Assembly (NCBI RefSeq): GCF_022662495.1
Contig: NZ_JAKPBU010000001.1
Coordinates: 1,240,001-1,304,000 of the forward strand
Origin: Lysobacter sp. M2-1
GTDB taxonomy: Bacteria; Pseudomonadota; Gammaproteobacteria; Xanthomonadales; Xanthomonadaceae
DNA length: 64,000 nucleotides
Direction: 5' to 3'
The position numbers were made by a program, and so were the translations under genes. The stretch's first letter is position 1; every line of letters begins with the position of its first letter. The notes beneath the pieces are model-generated. The model did not search any database. It saw only the letters and a program-made list of their open reading frames with translations, and was not told where the DNA came from. This document shows positions 29,530 to 37,790 of the stretch, piece after piece.

Positions 29530-30363
29530 GTGTCCACGACCGGAGAGCCGGGCAGCCTGGTCTGCGTCGGCCTGGGGATGATGCTGGGTGCCCATATCGG
29601 CCCGCGTACGCGCAGCCATATCGAGCAGGCCGATGTGGTGTTCGGTGCCGCGTCCGATCCGGTGGTCGAGCTGTGGCTGCAGCAGATGCACCCCGACGTG
29701 CGCAGCCTGCAGCCGCACTATGCCGAGGGCAAGCCGCGCCACCAGACCTACCGCGACATGGTCGAAGCCATGCTGGTCGAGGTCCGCGCCGGCCGCACCG
29801 TGGTCGGCGCTTTCTACGGCCATCCCGGCGTCTTCGCCAAGGTCCCGCACGACGCCATCGCCCAGGCCCGGCGCGAAGGCTTCCCGGCCCACATGGAGCC
29901 GGGCGTCTCCGCCGAGGACTGCCTCTATGCCGACCTGGGCATCGACCCCGGCCGGCTGGGCTGCCAGCACTACGAGGCCAGCCAGCTGATGTTCTACCGG
30001 CGCCGGCTCGACCCATCCGCCTACCTGGTCCTGTGGCAGGTCGGCATCGCCGGCGACCGCACCTACCGCCGCTTCGCCACCGGTCCGGAGTATCGCCGCC
30101 TGCTGGTCGAGCGCCTGCGCGAGGACTACCCGGCCGACCACGAAGTCATCGTGTACGAGGCCGCCACCCTGCCGATCACCCAGCCGCGCATGGAAACCGT
30201 GCGCCTGCGCGACCTGCCGGACACACCGCTGCACATGCACTCGACGCTGGTGGTGCCGCCGTGCGCACCGCTGCAACGCGACGAGGCGATGCTGGCGAAG
30301 ATCGAGGCGCTGGAGCGCGCCGAAGCTGCCGCGGTTGAACCAGCCGCGGTCGAACCCGCCTGA
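29530..30363 (+). CDS. Borosin-type peptide alpha-N-methyltransferase (split form)
   Basis: 277 residues, in the tetrapyrrole-methylase-like SAM fold used by borosin enzymes. N-terminal VCVGLGMMLG is the SAM-binding strand. The borosin active-site set is visible: Tyr64, Arg70 and Tyr74 in HYAEGKPRHQTY, then GAFYGHPGVFAK (GHPGVF 97-102). These enzymes methylate backbone amides of a peptide repeatedly, giving N-methylated RiPPs. No precursor is fused to the C-terminus, which ends in an A/E/P-rich tail; a separate small gene 38 bases downstream supplies the candidate substrate, as in SonM/SonA of Shewanella. GTG start at 29530 with AGGGGGA upstream. Confidence 0.9.
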   Translation: MSTTGEPGSLVCVGLGMMLGAHIGPRTRSHIEQADVVFGAASDPVVELWLQQMHPDVRSLQPHYAEGKPRHQTYRDMVEAMLVEVRAGRTVVGAFYGHPGVFAKVPHDAIAQARREGFPAHMEPGVSAEDCLYADLGIDPGRLGCQHYEASQLMFYRRRLDPSAYLVLWQVGIAGDRTYRRFATGPEYRRLLVERLREDYPADHEVIVYEAATLPITQPRMETVRLRDLPDTPLHMHSTLVVPPCAPLQRDEAMLAKIEALERAEAAAVEPAAVEPA

Positions 30364-30401
30364 AACCCAAGCCCGTCCACCACCCACGCAAGGAGTCGAA
30401 G

Positions 30402-30677
30402 ATGTCCAACGTCGTGCAGTTCCTGGAAACCCTGGCCCGCAATCCGAAGCCGATGTCGCCGGAAGAGTTCGCTGCGGCAATCGCTGACGCGAGTCTGGAA
30501 GCAGCAGAACGGCAGGCGCTGATCGCGCGCGATGCCGATGCCCTGAACCAATTGCTCGGCGGCCGTCTCTCCATGATGTGCTTGATTGCGCCGGCAGAAA
30601 ACGATGAGCCGCAGGAAGAGGAACAGGAAGGTGAGGAAGAAGCACCTGATCGTGAAGCAACTTCCCGCGCGGCCTAA
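30402..30677 (+). CDS. Candidate split-borosin precursor peptide
   Basis: 91 residues. Residues ~1-53 form a small helical domain (VVQFLETLARNPKPMS... ALNQLLGG) like the borosin-binding domain of SonA-type precursors, which are often mislabelled as LigA-like proteins. After the GG at 53-54 comes a short hydrophobic stretch, LSMMCLIAPA (56-65), the probable core for backbone N-methylation, then a strongly acidic tail (E/D-rich, 67-83). AAGGAG lies upstream of ATG 30402. The spacing to the methyltransferase gene is 38 bases. The domain layout is seen; that it is methylated is inferred. Confidence 0.85.
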   Translation: MSNVVQFLETLARNPKPMSPEEFAAAIADASLEAAERQALIARDADALNQLLGGRLSMMCLIAPAENDEPQEEEQEGEEEAPDREATSRAA

Positions 30678-30687
30678 TGGCCTGTGA

Positions 30688-30727
30688 CCGTGATGCCTGG
30701 CTACAGGTTCGCAGCCAGGCATCACGG
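30688..30727 (+). terminator. Perfect 15-bp hairpin after the precursor gene (no T run)
   Basis: CCGTGATGCCTGGCT (30688-30702) pairs perfectly with 30713-30727 around a 10-base loop, starting 11 bases after the precursor stop. No U tract follows, so it is more likely an mRNA-stabilising or partial-termination stem that separates precursor expression from the downstream cyclase than a full rho-independent terminator. Confidence 0.6.
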
Positions 30728-30757
30728 CTCGGTTCCGCAGATCGCTGGAGATGCGAA

Positions 30758-32530
30758 ATGAAGTCGGAAATACTTCGGGTTGGCTTCGTTATATTGCTCC
30801 TTGGCTTGCTGCTGCCACTCTCGGTGGCCGCCACGTCAAGTATCGATCCGTTGCTGCGCGAGGCCGAAACACTGCGCACTAGTGACCCAAAGGCATTTGC
30901 GACGGCTCTAGTTGAGCTTGGGAAAATGGAGGACTCCGCTACCCCAAACCAAAAGCGACAAATCAGATTGTTGCATGTGTATCAGCAAATGGCCGGAGGG
31001 CAATACGACGCTGCGATAAAGGATGCCCTTTCCGTTTACGAAGAGTCGTCGGAAGCTCCTTTGAAGTTTCGGGCCGCTTTACTCGTTGCCAATGGAGCCG
31101 CCATCACTCGAGAGTTCTCGCTTGGGCTTCGCTATCTGGAAAGCGCGCTGGCGATCCAAGACCAGGTGAATGACGCGGGGGCGAGAGAGCTGGGTTCACT
31201 AACCGCGGCAATTCTTTATAACCAGTATGGGCAGTTTGCACTTGGCCAGCACTTTGCCGAACGCCTTCTTGCACAGGACTCATCGCCACGAAGCAAATGT
31301 TTTGCACAGCAATTACGTGTAGAGGCGCTGTTCGGACTAGGTGTGCCACCGGGCGACGAGAAAGAGATCAATGCCGCCATTTCCCAGTGTGTTACGGCTC
31401 GAGAGCCGATCGCCAGCAATCTGTTGCGCGGATACTTGGCACGATACTGGGTGTCCAAAGGAAAGACCGCGCAAGCAATCGAGCTCCTGGAGGCACACCT
31501 GTCAGAAGTCGAAGCCACGGGTTATCCGCGCCTCATTGGCGAGATCAATGGCCTTCTCGCCGAATATCGGCTAAGCGTAGGTGATCTTTCCGGCGCAGAA
31601 GATCACGCCCATCGTGCCTTGGCCAAAGGCGGCAAGGACGCGTACTCGCTACCACTGGTAACCGCGCACAAGGTGCTGTACGAAGCCGCGCTGCGTCGGG
31701 GCAATCTGGCCACCGCGCTCGACGAATACCGTCAATACGCCGAAGCCGACAAGGCCCGTCTGGACGAGGTTAAGGCGCGCGAATTCGCCTTTCAGCTCAG
31801 CCGCCACGAGCTGCAGCAGAAGAACCAGTCGATCGAATTGCTGCAACGCCAGAACGATGTGCTGAAGCTGCAGCAGGAAATCGCCAAGAAGTCGGCGCTG
31901 AACACGCGTCTGGGCATGGCCATGCTGCTGCTGATGCTTGGCGTTGGTGGTTACTGGGCCTACAAGGTCAAGCGCGTGCAGATGATGTTCCGCCGCCTGG
32001 CGCAGGTGGACAGCCTCACCGAGATCAGCAACCGCGGCCACTTCCGCGAGCAGGCCGAGGCGCAGCTGGCACGCTGTGCCGGCAGCGGCCGCGAAGCGGC
32101 GCTGGTGCTGCTGGATCTGGACAACTTCAAGCGCATCAACGATCGCCACGGCCATGCGACCGGCGACTGGGTGCTGAAGCAGGTGGCGGCCGCGTGCCGC
32201 AACGCATGCCGCGAAGGCGACCTGTTCGGCCGCCTGGGTGGCGAGGAATTCGCCATCCTGTCCGGCGGCGCCGACCTGGCGGCCGCGCAACGCATCGCCC
32301 AGGAATGCCGCGAGCAGCTCGCACGGATCGACACGTCCTCGATCGAGCATGCGCCGGCGATCACGGCCAGCTTCGGTTGCGCGACGACCAAGCTGTGCGG
32401 CCACGCATTCGAGAACCTGTTCATGCATGCCGACCGCGCCATGTACCGGGCCAAGGCGGAAGGCCGCGATCGCGTGTGCACGTACGAGGACAACCCCGCC
32501 GTGCCGCTACGCGCGCCTGCGATCGCATGA
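30758..32530 (+). CDS. Diguanylate cyclase with exported TPR sensor region
   Basis: 590 residues. A signal/anchor sequence (VILLLGLLLPLSVA) is followed by a ~350-residue helical repeat region of TPR type, a coiled coil (~365-395), one membrane helix (MLLLMLGVGGYWAY) and a C-terminal GGDEF domain with active-site GGEEF (494-498) and an intact inhibitory RxxD five residues before it. It makes cyclic di-GMP in response to a periplasmic signal. ATG 30758 has GGAG upstream. The first half of the gene is visibly lower in GC than the GGDEF half and than its neighbours. It lies just downstream of the borosin genes; a functional link is not shown. Confidence 0.92.
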   Translation: MKSEILRVGFVILLLGLLLPLSVAATSSIDPLLREAETLRTSDPKAFATALVELGKMEDSATPNQKRQIRLLHVYQQMAGGQYDAAIKDALSVYEESSEAPLKFRAALLVANGAAITREFSLGLRYLESALAIQDQVNDAGARELGSLTAAILYNQYGQFALGQHFAERLLAQDSSPRSKCFAQQLRVEALFGLGVPPGDEKEINAAISQCVTAREPIASNLLRGYLARYWVSKGKTAQAIELLEAHLSEVEATGYPRLIGEINGLLAEYRLSVGDLSGAEDHAHRALAKGGKDAYSLPLVTAHKVLYEAALRRGNLATALDEYRQYAEADKARLDEVKAREFAFQLSRHELQQKNQSIELLQRQNDVLKLQQEIAKKSALNTRLGMAMLLLMLGVGGYWAYKVKRVQMMFRRLAQVDSLTEISNRGHFREQAEAQLARCAGSGREAALVLLDLDNFKRINDRHGHATGDWVLKQVAAACRNACREGDLFGRLGGEEFAILSGGADLAAAQRIAQECREQLARIDTSSIEHAPAITASFGCATTKLCGHAFENLFMHADRAMYRAKAEGRDRVCTYEDNPAVPLRAPAIA

Positions 32531-32538
32531 GAACGTAG

Positions 32539-32720
32539 GGCGGGTCTTGGCCCGCCGAACGAACGTGCGATGCACGTCGTATTCGAGTCACAAAAGTAGA
32601 ACGAGTCCCGACCGACCGCCCGGATTCGCGATACATGTGGTGGCGGGTCAAGACCCGCCCTGCGTTTGCTCAAGGACCCGAGCCGCATCGCACGTCGTCT
32701 GACGGGCCAGGGCCCGCCCT
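32539..32720. repeat. Three related GC-rich intergenic hairpins
   Basis: GGCGGGTCTTGGCCCGCC (32539-32556), GGCGGGTCAAGACCCGCC (32642-32659) and CGGGCCAGGGCCCG (32703-32716), each flanked by TAGGG/CCCTA-like bases. They lie between the convergent cyclase and kinase genes and can end transcription from both sides. They look like a dispersed repeat family. Confidence 0.75.
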
Positions 32721-35700
32721 ACGCGACTGCAGCCGTCTGCCGCACCGACGCGAGCAGCGCCCGCAGCGACGCCGGTTTCACCGGCTTGGTCAGCACCACG
32801 CAGCCGCGATCGCGCGCGCCCAGCTTCACCGCGTCGCTGCCATCGCCGGTGACCAGCGCCGCGGGCAGTTCGCGCCCGGCGCGTCGGCGCAGCGCGTCGA
32901 TCAATCCCAGGCCGTCGAGGCGGTCGTGCAGGTGGTAGTCGATCAGCAGGACATCGGGTGGCATCGCGTCCAGCTGCGCCAGCGCCTCATCGACATCGGC
33001 GGCGAGCAGCGCGTGCACACCCCAACGCGTGAGCAGTGCGCGCATGCCGTCGAGGATTTCGCGGTCGTTGTCGACGCATAGCACGCACAGGCCGGCGAGC
33101 GAGTGCTCCGGCGCTTCGCTGCGCGCTTCTTCCGCCGGCACGGCAGGCGTCGTGACGCCGAACGGCACGGTGATCGAGAACATGCTGCCGTGGCCGACGC
33201 GCGAGCGGACCGTGAGCGGATGGTCGAGGGTGCGCGCGATGCTTTGGCAGATCGACAGGCCCAGGCCGAGCCCACGTTCGCCGCTGATGCCGAAGTGCTC
33301 GAAGCGGCGGAACTCCTCGAAGATCTGGGCCAGATGATGTTCCGAAATACCAGGGCCGGTATCCCAGACCTGCAATACGACGGCGCCGCCGCGCACGCGC
33401 GCGGTCATCAGCACGCCACCGTTTCGCGTGTAACGCAGCGCGTTGGCCAGGAAGTTCTGCAGCGCGCGCCGGAGCAGGCGACGGTCGCTGTATATGGGCA
33501 TGGGCTCGTCGTGCAGCCGCACGCGCAGTTGCAGGCAGCGCTCGGCGGCCATTGGCGCGTACTGCGTGGCCAGTTCGCGCAGGAGCTCGCCGGCATCGAA
33601 GTTGCTGGGTTCGGGCTGCAGCGCGCCGGCTTCCAGGCGCGAGATGTCGAGCAGGCCGTCGAGCAGTTCCTCCGCCGCGCGCAGCGAGGCGTCCACCCGT
33701 TCGGCCAGATGCGACTGCTCGCCGCTGCGGCTGCTCTCGCGCAGCGCCGAGGCGAACAGGCGCGCGGCGTTGAGCGGCTGCAGCACGTCGTGGCTGACCG
33801 CGGCGAGAAAGCGGGTCTTGGATTGTTGCGCGGCTTCGGCCTCGCGCGTGCGCAGCTCAACCCGCTGCTCCAGGGTCTCGTTGATCTCGCGCAGCTGGCT
33901 TTCCGCGCGCTTGTAGTCGGTGACGTCGCTGTAGCTGGTGACGTAGCCGCCGCCCGGCAGCGGCTGGCCGCGCATTTCGATCACCTGGCCGCTGGCGCGC
34001 ACGCGTTCGAACAGATGCGGCGTACCCGCGCGCAGATGTTCGAGCCGGCGCACCACCTGGGTGTCGATGTCGGCCTCGGCGCCCATCTCGCCGCGTTCGG
34101 CGTTCCAGCGGATCAGGTCGCTGACCGGGCGACCGACGTAGAGCATCCCGTCGGGATAGTCGAACAGCTGCTGGTAGCGGCGGTTCCACGCGACCAGGCG
34201 CATCTGCGCATCGACCACGCTCACGCCCTGGCTGATGTTCTCCAGCGTGGTCGCCAGGACCTGGCGGTTGAAGCGCAGTTCCTGGCTGGCTTCGTCCAGC
34301 AGCGACACCACCTCGCCCAGCTCCATGCCCGAGCCGCGCAGGGCCGAGGTCAGGGTCAGGCGCGCGGAGGCCGCGCCGATCGCCGAGGCGAGCAGGCGTT
34401 CGGTGAACTGCATCAACGCGCGGTCGGCCGGCGCCTCGTCGTTCCAGGTGCGGGCCTGCTGTTGCGCATATTCCTCGAAGGCGCGCTGCGCCGGGCGTTC
34501 GCCGAGGATGCGCGCGGCCAGTGCGAGCAGATCGCCCGCGCGCACCCCGGCGGCCCATCCGCCCGGCCCCAGCGGCTGGCGCTGGACATAGGGGTCGAGG
34601 AAGGGCGCGGCCAGCAGCTGGTCCTGCATGCGCGGGCGATAGCGCACCGACACGAACACGAACGTGCCCAGGTTGAGCAGCAGCGACCAGAACACGCCGT
34701 GGGTCAGCGGATCCCAGCCCTGCAAGCCGAGCAATTGCTGTGGGCGCAGGGCAGCGACGTCGAACGGGCCGCGCGCGATCCAGGCATGGTCGAACCAGCC
34801 GGCTCCGGCCAGTTCCGGCAGCAGCAGGGTGTAGGCCCAGATGGTGGCGCCGACCAGCAGCCCGGCGAATGCGCCGACGCGGCTGGCCCCGCGCCAGTAC
34901 AGCCCGCCGATCAGCGCCGGCGCGAACTGCGCCACCGCCGCGAACGCGAGCAGGCCGAACTGCGCCAGGCTGTCGCTGCCCAGCGCGCCGCGGTGGTAGG
35001 CGTAGGCGAACAGCGCGATCGCCAGGATCGTGGCGCGCCGTACCCACAGCACCTGGCGGTCGATCGAATCGGTGCCGCGCAGCGCCCGCCGGCGCAGCAG
35101 CAGGGGCATGACCAGGTCGTTGCTCACCATCGTCGCCAGGGCCACGCTGGCCACGATCACCATGCCGGTGGCGGCGGAAAACCCGCCGATATAGGCCAGC
35201 AGGGCCAGGTCCTCTCGCTCCAGCGCCAGCGGCAACGCCAGCACATACGAGTCCGGCGAGATCCCGCTTCCACCCAGCACATCGGTGCCGGCCAGGGTGA
35301 TGGGCACCACCATCAGCGAGACCAGCACCAGATAGGCGCCGAACATCCAGCGCGCCGGGCGCAGATCGGCCACGTCCTGGCATTCGACCACCGCAACGTG
35401 GAACTGGCGCGGCAGGCACACGATCGCAGCGAAGGCGAGCAGGGTCTGCGCCAGGAAACCGCCCGGCAGTCCCGGAGCGGTCACCACCTGCGCGGCCTGC
35501 AACGCGCGCGCGCCGACGCCGCCGCTTCCCGGCAGGTGCAGCAGCGCGAACACGCCGATCGCCAGGAAGGCGAGCAGCTTGACCAGCGATTCCAGCGCCA
35601 CCGCCAGCACCATGCCGCGATGGTGTTCGGTCGCGTCGATCTGACGGGTGCCGAACAGGATCGCGAACACCGCCAGCAGCAGGGCCACGTACAGGGCCGG

Positions 35701-36171
35701 GTCGCCAAAGGTGCCGGCGCTGCTGCCGGGCGCGAGCACTTCCACGCTCATCGCCACCGCCTTGAACTGCAGGGCCATGTACGGCACCGCCGCGATCACC
35801 GCGACCGCCGCCACCAGTGCGGCCAGGCCCGGCGCGCGGCCGTAGCGCGAGGACAGGAAATCGGCGATCGAGACGATGCGCTGCTCGCCGCAGATCAACA
35901 CCAGACGCTCCAGGATCCGCCATGCGAACGCGAGCAGCAGCAGTGGGCCCAGGTAGATCGGCAGGAAGCCCAGTCCGGTGCGCGCGGCGGTGCCGACCGC
36001 GCCGTAGAAGGTCCAGGACGAGCAGTACACCGCCAGCGCCAGCGCGTACACCGCCGGGCGCAGCCAGCGCCAGCGCGTGGTGAGCGCGCGCTGGTCGCCG
36101 GCATAGGCGACCGCGAACAGCACGCCGACATAGCCGGCCGATACCAGCAGCAGCACCCAGCCCGGGATCAC
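32719..36171 (-). CDS. crbS: CrbS-like hybrid sensor kinase with sodium:solute symporter domain
   Basis: About 1150 residues. The N-terminal ~500 are a 12-13 helix SSS-type transporter domain (GWVLLLVSAGYVGVLF... IADFLSSRYGRAPGLAAL). A linker and PAS domain (TLENISQGVSVVDAQMRLV), a histidine kinase (SHDVLQPLNAARLF with the phospho-His, NALRYT N-box, GLGLGLSICQ G-box) and a receiver domain (LCVDNDREILDGM, LIDYHL, TKPVKP) follow. CrbS kinases of this layout signal to CrbR to switch on acs. A GTG at 36171 with GAGGG upstream gives the expected start; an extended frame reaches 36228. No CrbR gene is adjacent, but one lies at 26934. Confidence 0.9.
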   Translation of the reverse strand: MIPGWVLLLVSAGYVGVLFAVAYAGDQRALTTRWRWLRPAVYALALAVYCSSWTFYGAVGTAARTGLGFLPIYLGPLLLLAFAWRILERLVLICGEQRIVSIADFLSSRYGRAPGLAALVAAVAVIAAVPYMALQFKAVAMSVEVLAPGSSAGTFGDPALYVALLLAVFAILFGTRQIDATEHHRGMVLAVALESLVKLLAFLAIGVFALLHLPGSGGVGARALQAAQVVTAPGLPGGFLAQTLLAFAAIVCLPRQFHVAVVECQDVADLRPARWMFGAYLVLVSLMVVPITLAGTDVLGGSGISPDSYVLALPLALEREDLALLAYIGGFSAATGMVIVASVALATMVSNDLVMPLLLRRRALRGTDSIDRQVLWVRRATILAIALFAYAYHRGALGSDSLAQFGLLAFAAVAQFAPALIGGLYWRGASRVGAFAGLLVGATIWAYTLLLPELAGAGWFDHAWIARGPFDVAALRPQQLLGLQGWDPLTHGVFWSLLLNLGTFVFVSVRYRPRMQDQLLAAPFLDPYVQRQPLGPGGWAAGVRAGDLLALAARILGERPAQRAFEEYAQQQARTWNDEAPADRALMQFTERLLASAIGAASARLTLTSALRGSGMELGEVVSLLDEASQELRFNRQVLATTLENISQGVSVVDAQMRLVAWNRRYQQLFDYPDGMLYVGRPVSDLIRWNAERGEMGAEADIDTQVVRRLEHLRAGTPHLFERVRASGQVIEMRGQPLPGGGYVTSYSDVTDYKRAESQLREINETLEQRVELRTREAEAAQQSKTRFLAAVSHDVLQPLNAARLFASALRESSRSGEQSHLAERVDASLRAAEELLDGLLDISRLEAGALQPEPSNFDAGELLRELATQYAPMAAERCLQLRVRLHDEPMPIYSDRRLLRRALQNFLANALRYTRNGGVLMTARVRGGAVVLQVWDTGPGISEHHLAQIFEEFRRFEHFGISGERGLGLGLSICQSIARTLDHPLTVRSRVGHGSMFSITVPFGVTTPAVPAEEARSEAPEHSLAGLCVLCVDNDREILDGMRALLTRWGVHALLAADVDEALAQLDAMPPDVLLIDYHLHDRLDGLGLIDALRRRAGRELPAALVTGDGSDAVKLGARDRGCVVLTKPVKPASLRALLASVRQTAAVA

Positions 36172-36471
36172 GGCATCGCGCCCTCCGCAGTCGCCCTGCG
36201 AGTGTAGGCCGGTTCCACGCCGGCGCACGAATCGGCCTGGTCCGGGTTCGGGATGGCGATCGGTGCGCGAGGGTGACGCGGACCGGTGCGCCTGGCGAGG
36301 TGCGGCGCATTGCGGACGGCTCGCCGTTTGGCGCTAAGCCGTGTCTTACGGTCGTCGCCGGCCGGAGACAAACAAAAAGCCCGCCTTGCGGCGGGCTTCG
36401 AAGACGCTGGACCCCCGCCTACGCGGGGATGACGATTTGCTGGCGCCGCGCTGCGCGCGGCTGGCAGATCG
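36172..36471. other. Intergenic region between the CrbS-like kinase and rpmG
   Basis: About 300 bases with no supported gene. It holds the promoter region of the kinase and, at 36374-36396, the terminator of the ribosomal protein genes. Confidence 0.5.
36374..36396 (-). terminator. Rho-independent terminator after rpmB-rpmG
   Basis: On the minus strand, stem GCCCGCC / GGCGGGC with loop GCAA and then TTTTT (plus-strand A at 36374-36378). It ends the rpmB-rpmG transcript. Confidence 0.88.
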
Positions 36472-36636
36472 TCACTTGATCTTGCCTTCCTTGTAGATCA
36501 CGTGCTTCCGGACGACGGGGTCGTACTTCATGACCTCCATCTTGTTCGGCGTGTTCTTCTTGTTCTTGTCGGTGGTGTAGAAGTGGCCGGTGTTGGCCGA
36601 GGAGATCAGACGGATCTTGTCGCGCTTGCTGGGCAT
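36472..36636 (-). CDS. rpmG: 50S ribosomal protein L33
   Basis: 54 residues, very basic ([20 protein letters not shown], then [15 protein letters not shown]), matching bacterial L33 over its full length. It lacks the CxxC pairs of the zinc-binding form. The start is at MPSKRDK, preceded by GGAGAA. It lies 10 bases downstream of rpmB in the usual L28-L33 pair. Confidence 0.97.
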   Translation of the reverse strand: MPSKRDKIRLISSANTGHFYTTDKNKKNTPNKMEVMKYDPVVRKHVIYKEGKIK

Positions 36637-36646
36637 GGTGTTCTCC

Positions 36647-36883
36647 TCAAACCTTCTCGCCGCGGGCACGCAGTTCGGCGAGCACGGCGTCGATACCGTT
36701 CTTGTCGATGGTGCGCAGGGCCTTGGTGGAAACGCGCAGTTTCACCCAGCGGTTCTCCGAAGCGACCCAGAAACGGCGCTCGTGGAGGTTGGGCAGGAAA
36801 CGACGGCGGGTCTTATTGTTGGCGTGCGAGACGTTGTTGCCGCTCATCACACGCTTGCCGGTCACTTGGCATTCGCGGGACAT
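36647..36883 (-). CDS. rpmB: 50S ribosomal protein L28
   Basis: 78 residues, full-length L28 ([20 protein letters not shown], then [14 protein letters not shown] and [15 protein letters not shown]). It is the first gene of the rpmB-rpmG operon, with its promoter in the region above 36884. Confidence 0.97.
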   Translation of the reverse strand: MSRECQVTGKRVMSGNNVSHANNKTRRRFLPNLHERRFWVASENRWVKLRVSTKALRTIDKNGIDAVLAELRARGEKV

Positions 36884-37269
36884 CTGTGCACCTCGATTGA
36901 TTTGGCGCCGTGCTTAGCCAGCACGACTTCGGCTTCCCGCGGGCGATGGAACGGCCGCGACGCGAACGAAAGGATTTCAGGCTGCCGGCGGCGGGCGGGA
37001 ATCGCGCTTCCCGGGCCCACCCGGTCTGGCCAAAGGCCGACCGGACGCAGCGAGCCGCGCATTATGCAGCGCCGCTCGGCCGCGGGCAAGGACTTATCCA
37101 CAGGGAACTTGGGGGTCCGATCGTGGGGGGGGGGGGGGGGGCGGGGGGGGGGGGGGGTGGGGGGGGGGGGGGGGGGAGAGGGCGGGGGGCGGGGCTGGGG
37201 CCCTATTCCCGCCCCCCCCCCCCCCCACCCCGCCCCCCCCCCCCCCCCCCCCCCCCCGCTCCCACAGGC
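36884..37269. other. Intergenic region before rpmB, with G/C homopolymer tract
   Basis: 386 bases without a supported gene. 36884-37090 should contain the rpmB promoter. A single perfect TTATCCACA DnaA-box-like sequence lies at 37094-37102. From about 37123 to 37265 the sequence is almost pure G then almost pure C runs, bounded by GTGGG on the left and GCTCCCAC on the right, the same ends as the dispersed hairpin repeats at 50867-50948 and 57635-57707. This looks like a corrupted or mis-assembled hairpin repeat. Confidence 0.7.
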
Positions 37270-37611
37270 TCAATGGCTGGCCTTGTCCCGCCGCCAGCCC
37301 CGGTGCCGGATGTCCAGGTACAGGCTGTAGGCCGCGGTGAAGCTGGGAAACAGGTTCTGGATGACCCCCACCGAGTCCTGTTTGTGCGAGAACACGAAGT
37401 AGCTCAGGGTCATGACGCTGCCCACCAGGCTCATGTACCAGAACGCGCGTGGCATGACCGGCTTGCCGTAACGCTTGGAGGCCGCGAACTGGACCACCCA
37501 GCGGCCGCCGAACATGAGCGCGCCGGTCAGTCCGATGAGCTTCCACGGGCTCATGTGCAGGCCCGTCCACTCCAGCCAGGAGATCGGCAGGTTCATGAAT
37601 TCGGCGGTCAT
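37270..37611 (-). CDS. LAB_N domain (lipid A biosynthesis N-terminal-type) membrane protein
   Basis: 113 residues with three hydrophobic helices and the family core KLIGLTGALMFGGRWVVQF, RAFWYMSLVGSVMTL and SLYLDIRH. This small domain is found free-standing next to DPM1/ArnC-like glycosyltransferases in many proteobacteria and is thought to act in lipid-linked sugar handling at the inner membrane. The GT2 gene lies just upstream on the same strand, so the two probably work together. A second start at 37596 is possible. Confidence 0.85.
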   Translation of the reverse strand: MTAEFMNLPISWLEWTGLHMSPWKLIGLTGALMFGGRWVVQFAASKRYGKPVMPRAFWYMSLVGSVMTLSYFVFSHKQDSVGVIQNLFPSFTAAYSLYLDIRHRGWRRDKASH

Positions 37612-37640
37612 CGGAGCGGCTCCGGCAGTGGAGCGCCAAT

Positions 37641-37790
37641 TGTAGGAGCGCCGCTTCGGCGCGACTGCGCCGCTGCTGTAGTTCCGCCGCGATGACGTTC
37701 AAGCCGCCGCAGCGGCCTGGGAGACCCGCTCGCATTTGGCCAGACCCACGCGTTTGCGTGGCGCCGTCGCGCCGAAGCGGCGCTCCTACA
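37641..37790. repeat. Inverted repeat of a 25-base xanthomonad-type element
   Basis: The 25-base unit beginning TGTAGGAGCGCCGCTTCGGC occupies 37641-37665, and its exact complement occupies 37766-37790, enclosing 100 bases with no gene. The right copy overlaps the end of the GT2 gene and supplies its TAG stop. A single close copy is at 49838-49866. Confidence 0.85.

Noticed and set aside
29530-30363. Annotation of the methyltransferase as a cobalamin or siroheme biosynthesis enzyme
   Set aside because: The fold is shared, but the Y/R/TY and GHPGVF set and the adjacent precursor-like gene fit borosin enzymes, and no tetrapyrrole genes are next to it.
33103-36207. Long plus-strand open frame opposite the CrbS-like kinase
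   Set aside because: Composition is H/Q/R/A-rich shadow sequence; the minus strand carries a complete, recognisable kinase.
37094-37102. Perfect DnaA-box sequence TTATCCACA near parAB/rsmG, suggesting oriC
   Set aside because: Only a single box was seen, with no cluster of boxes, no AT-rich unwinding element and no dnaA or dnaN gene in the window.
37123-37265. G-quadruplex regulatory region upstream of rpmB
   Set aside because: The homopolymer runs are more simply explained as sequencing or assembly failure over a hairpin repeat; not called as a functional quadruplex.
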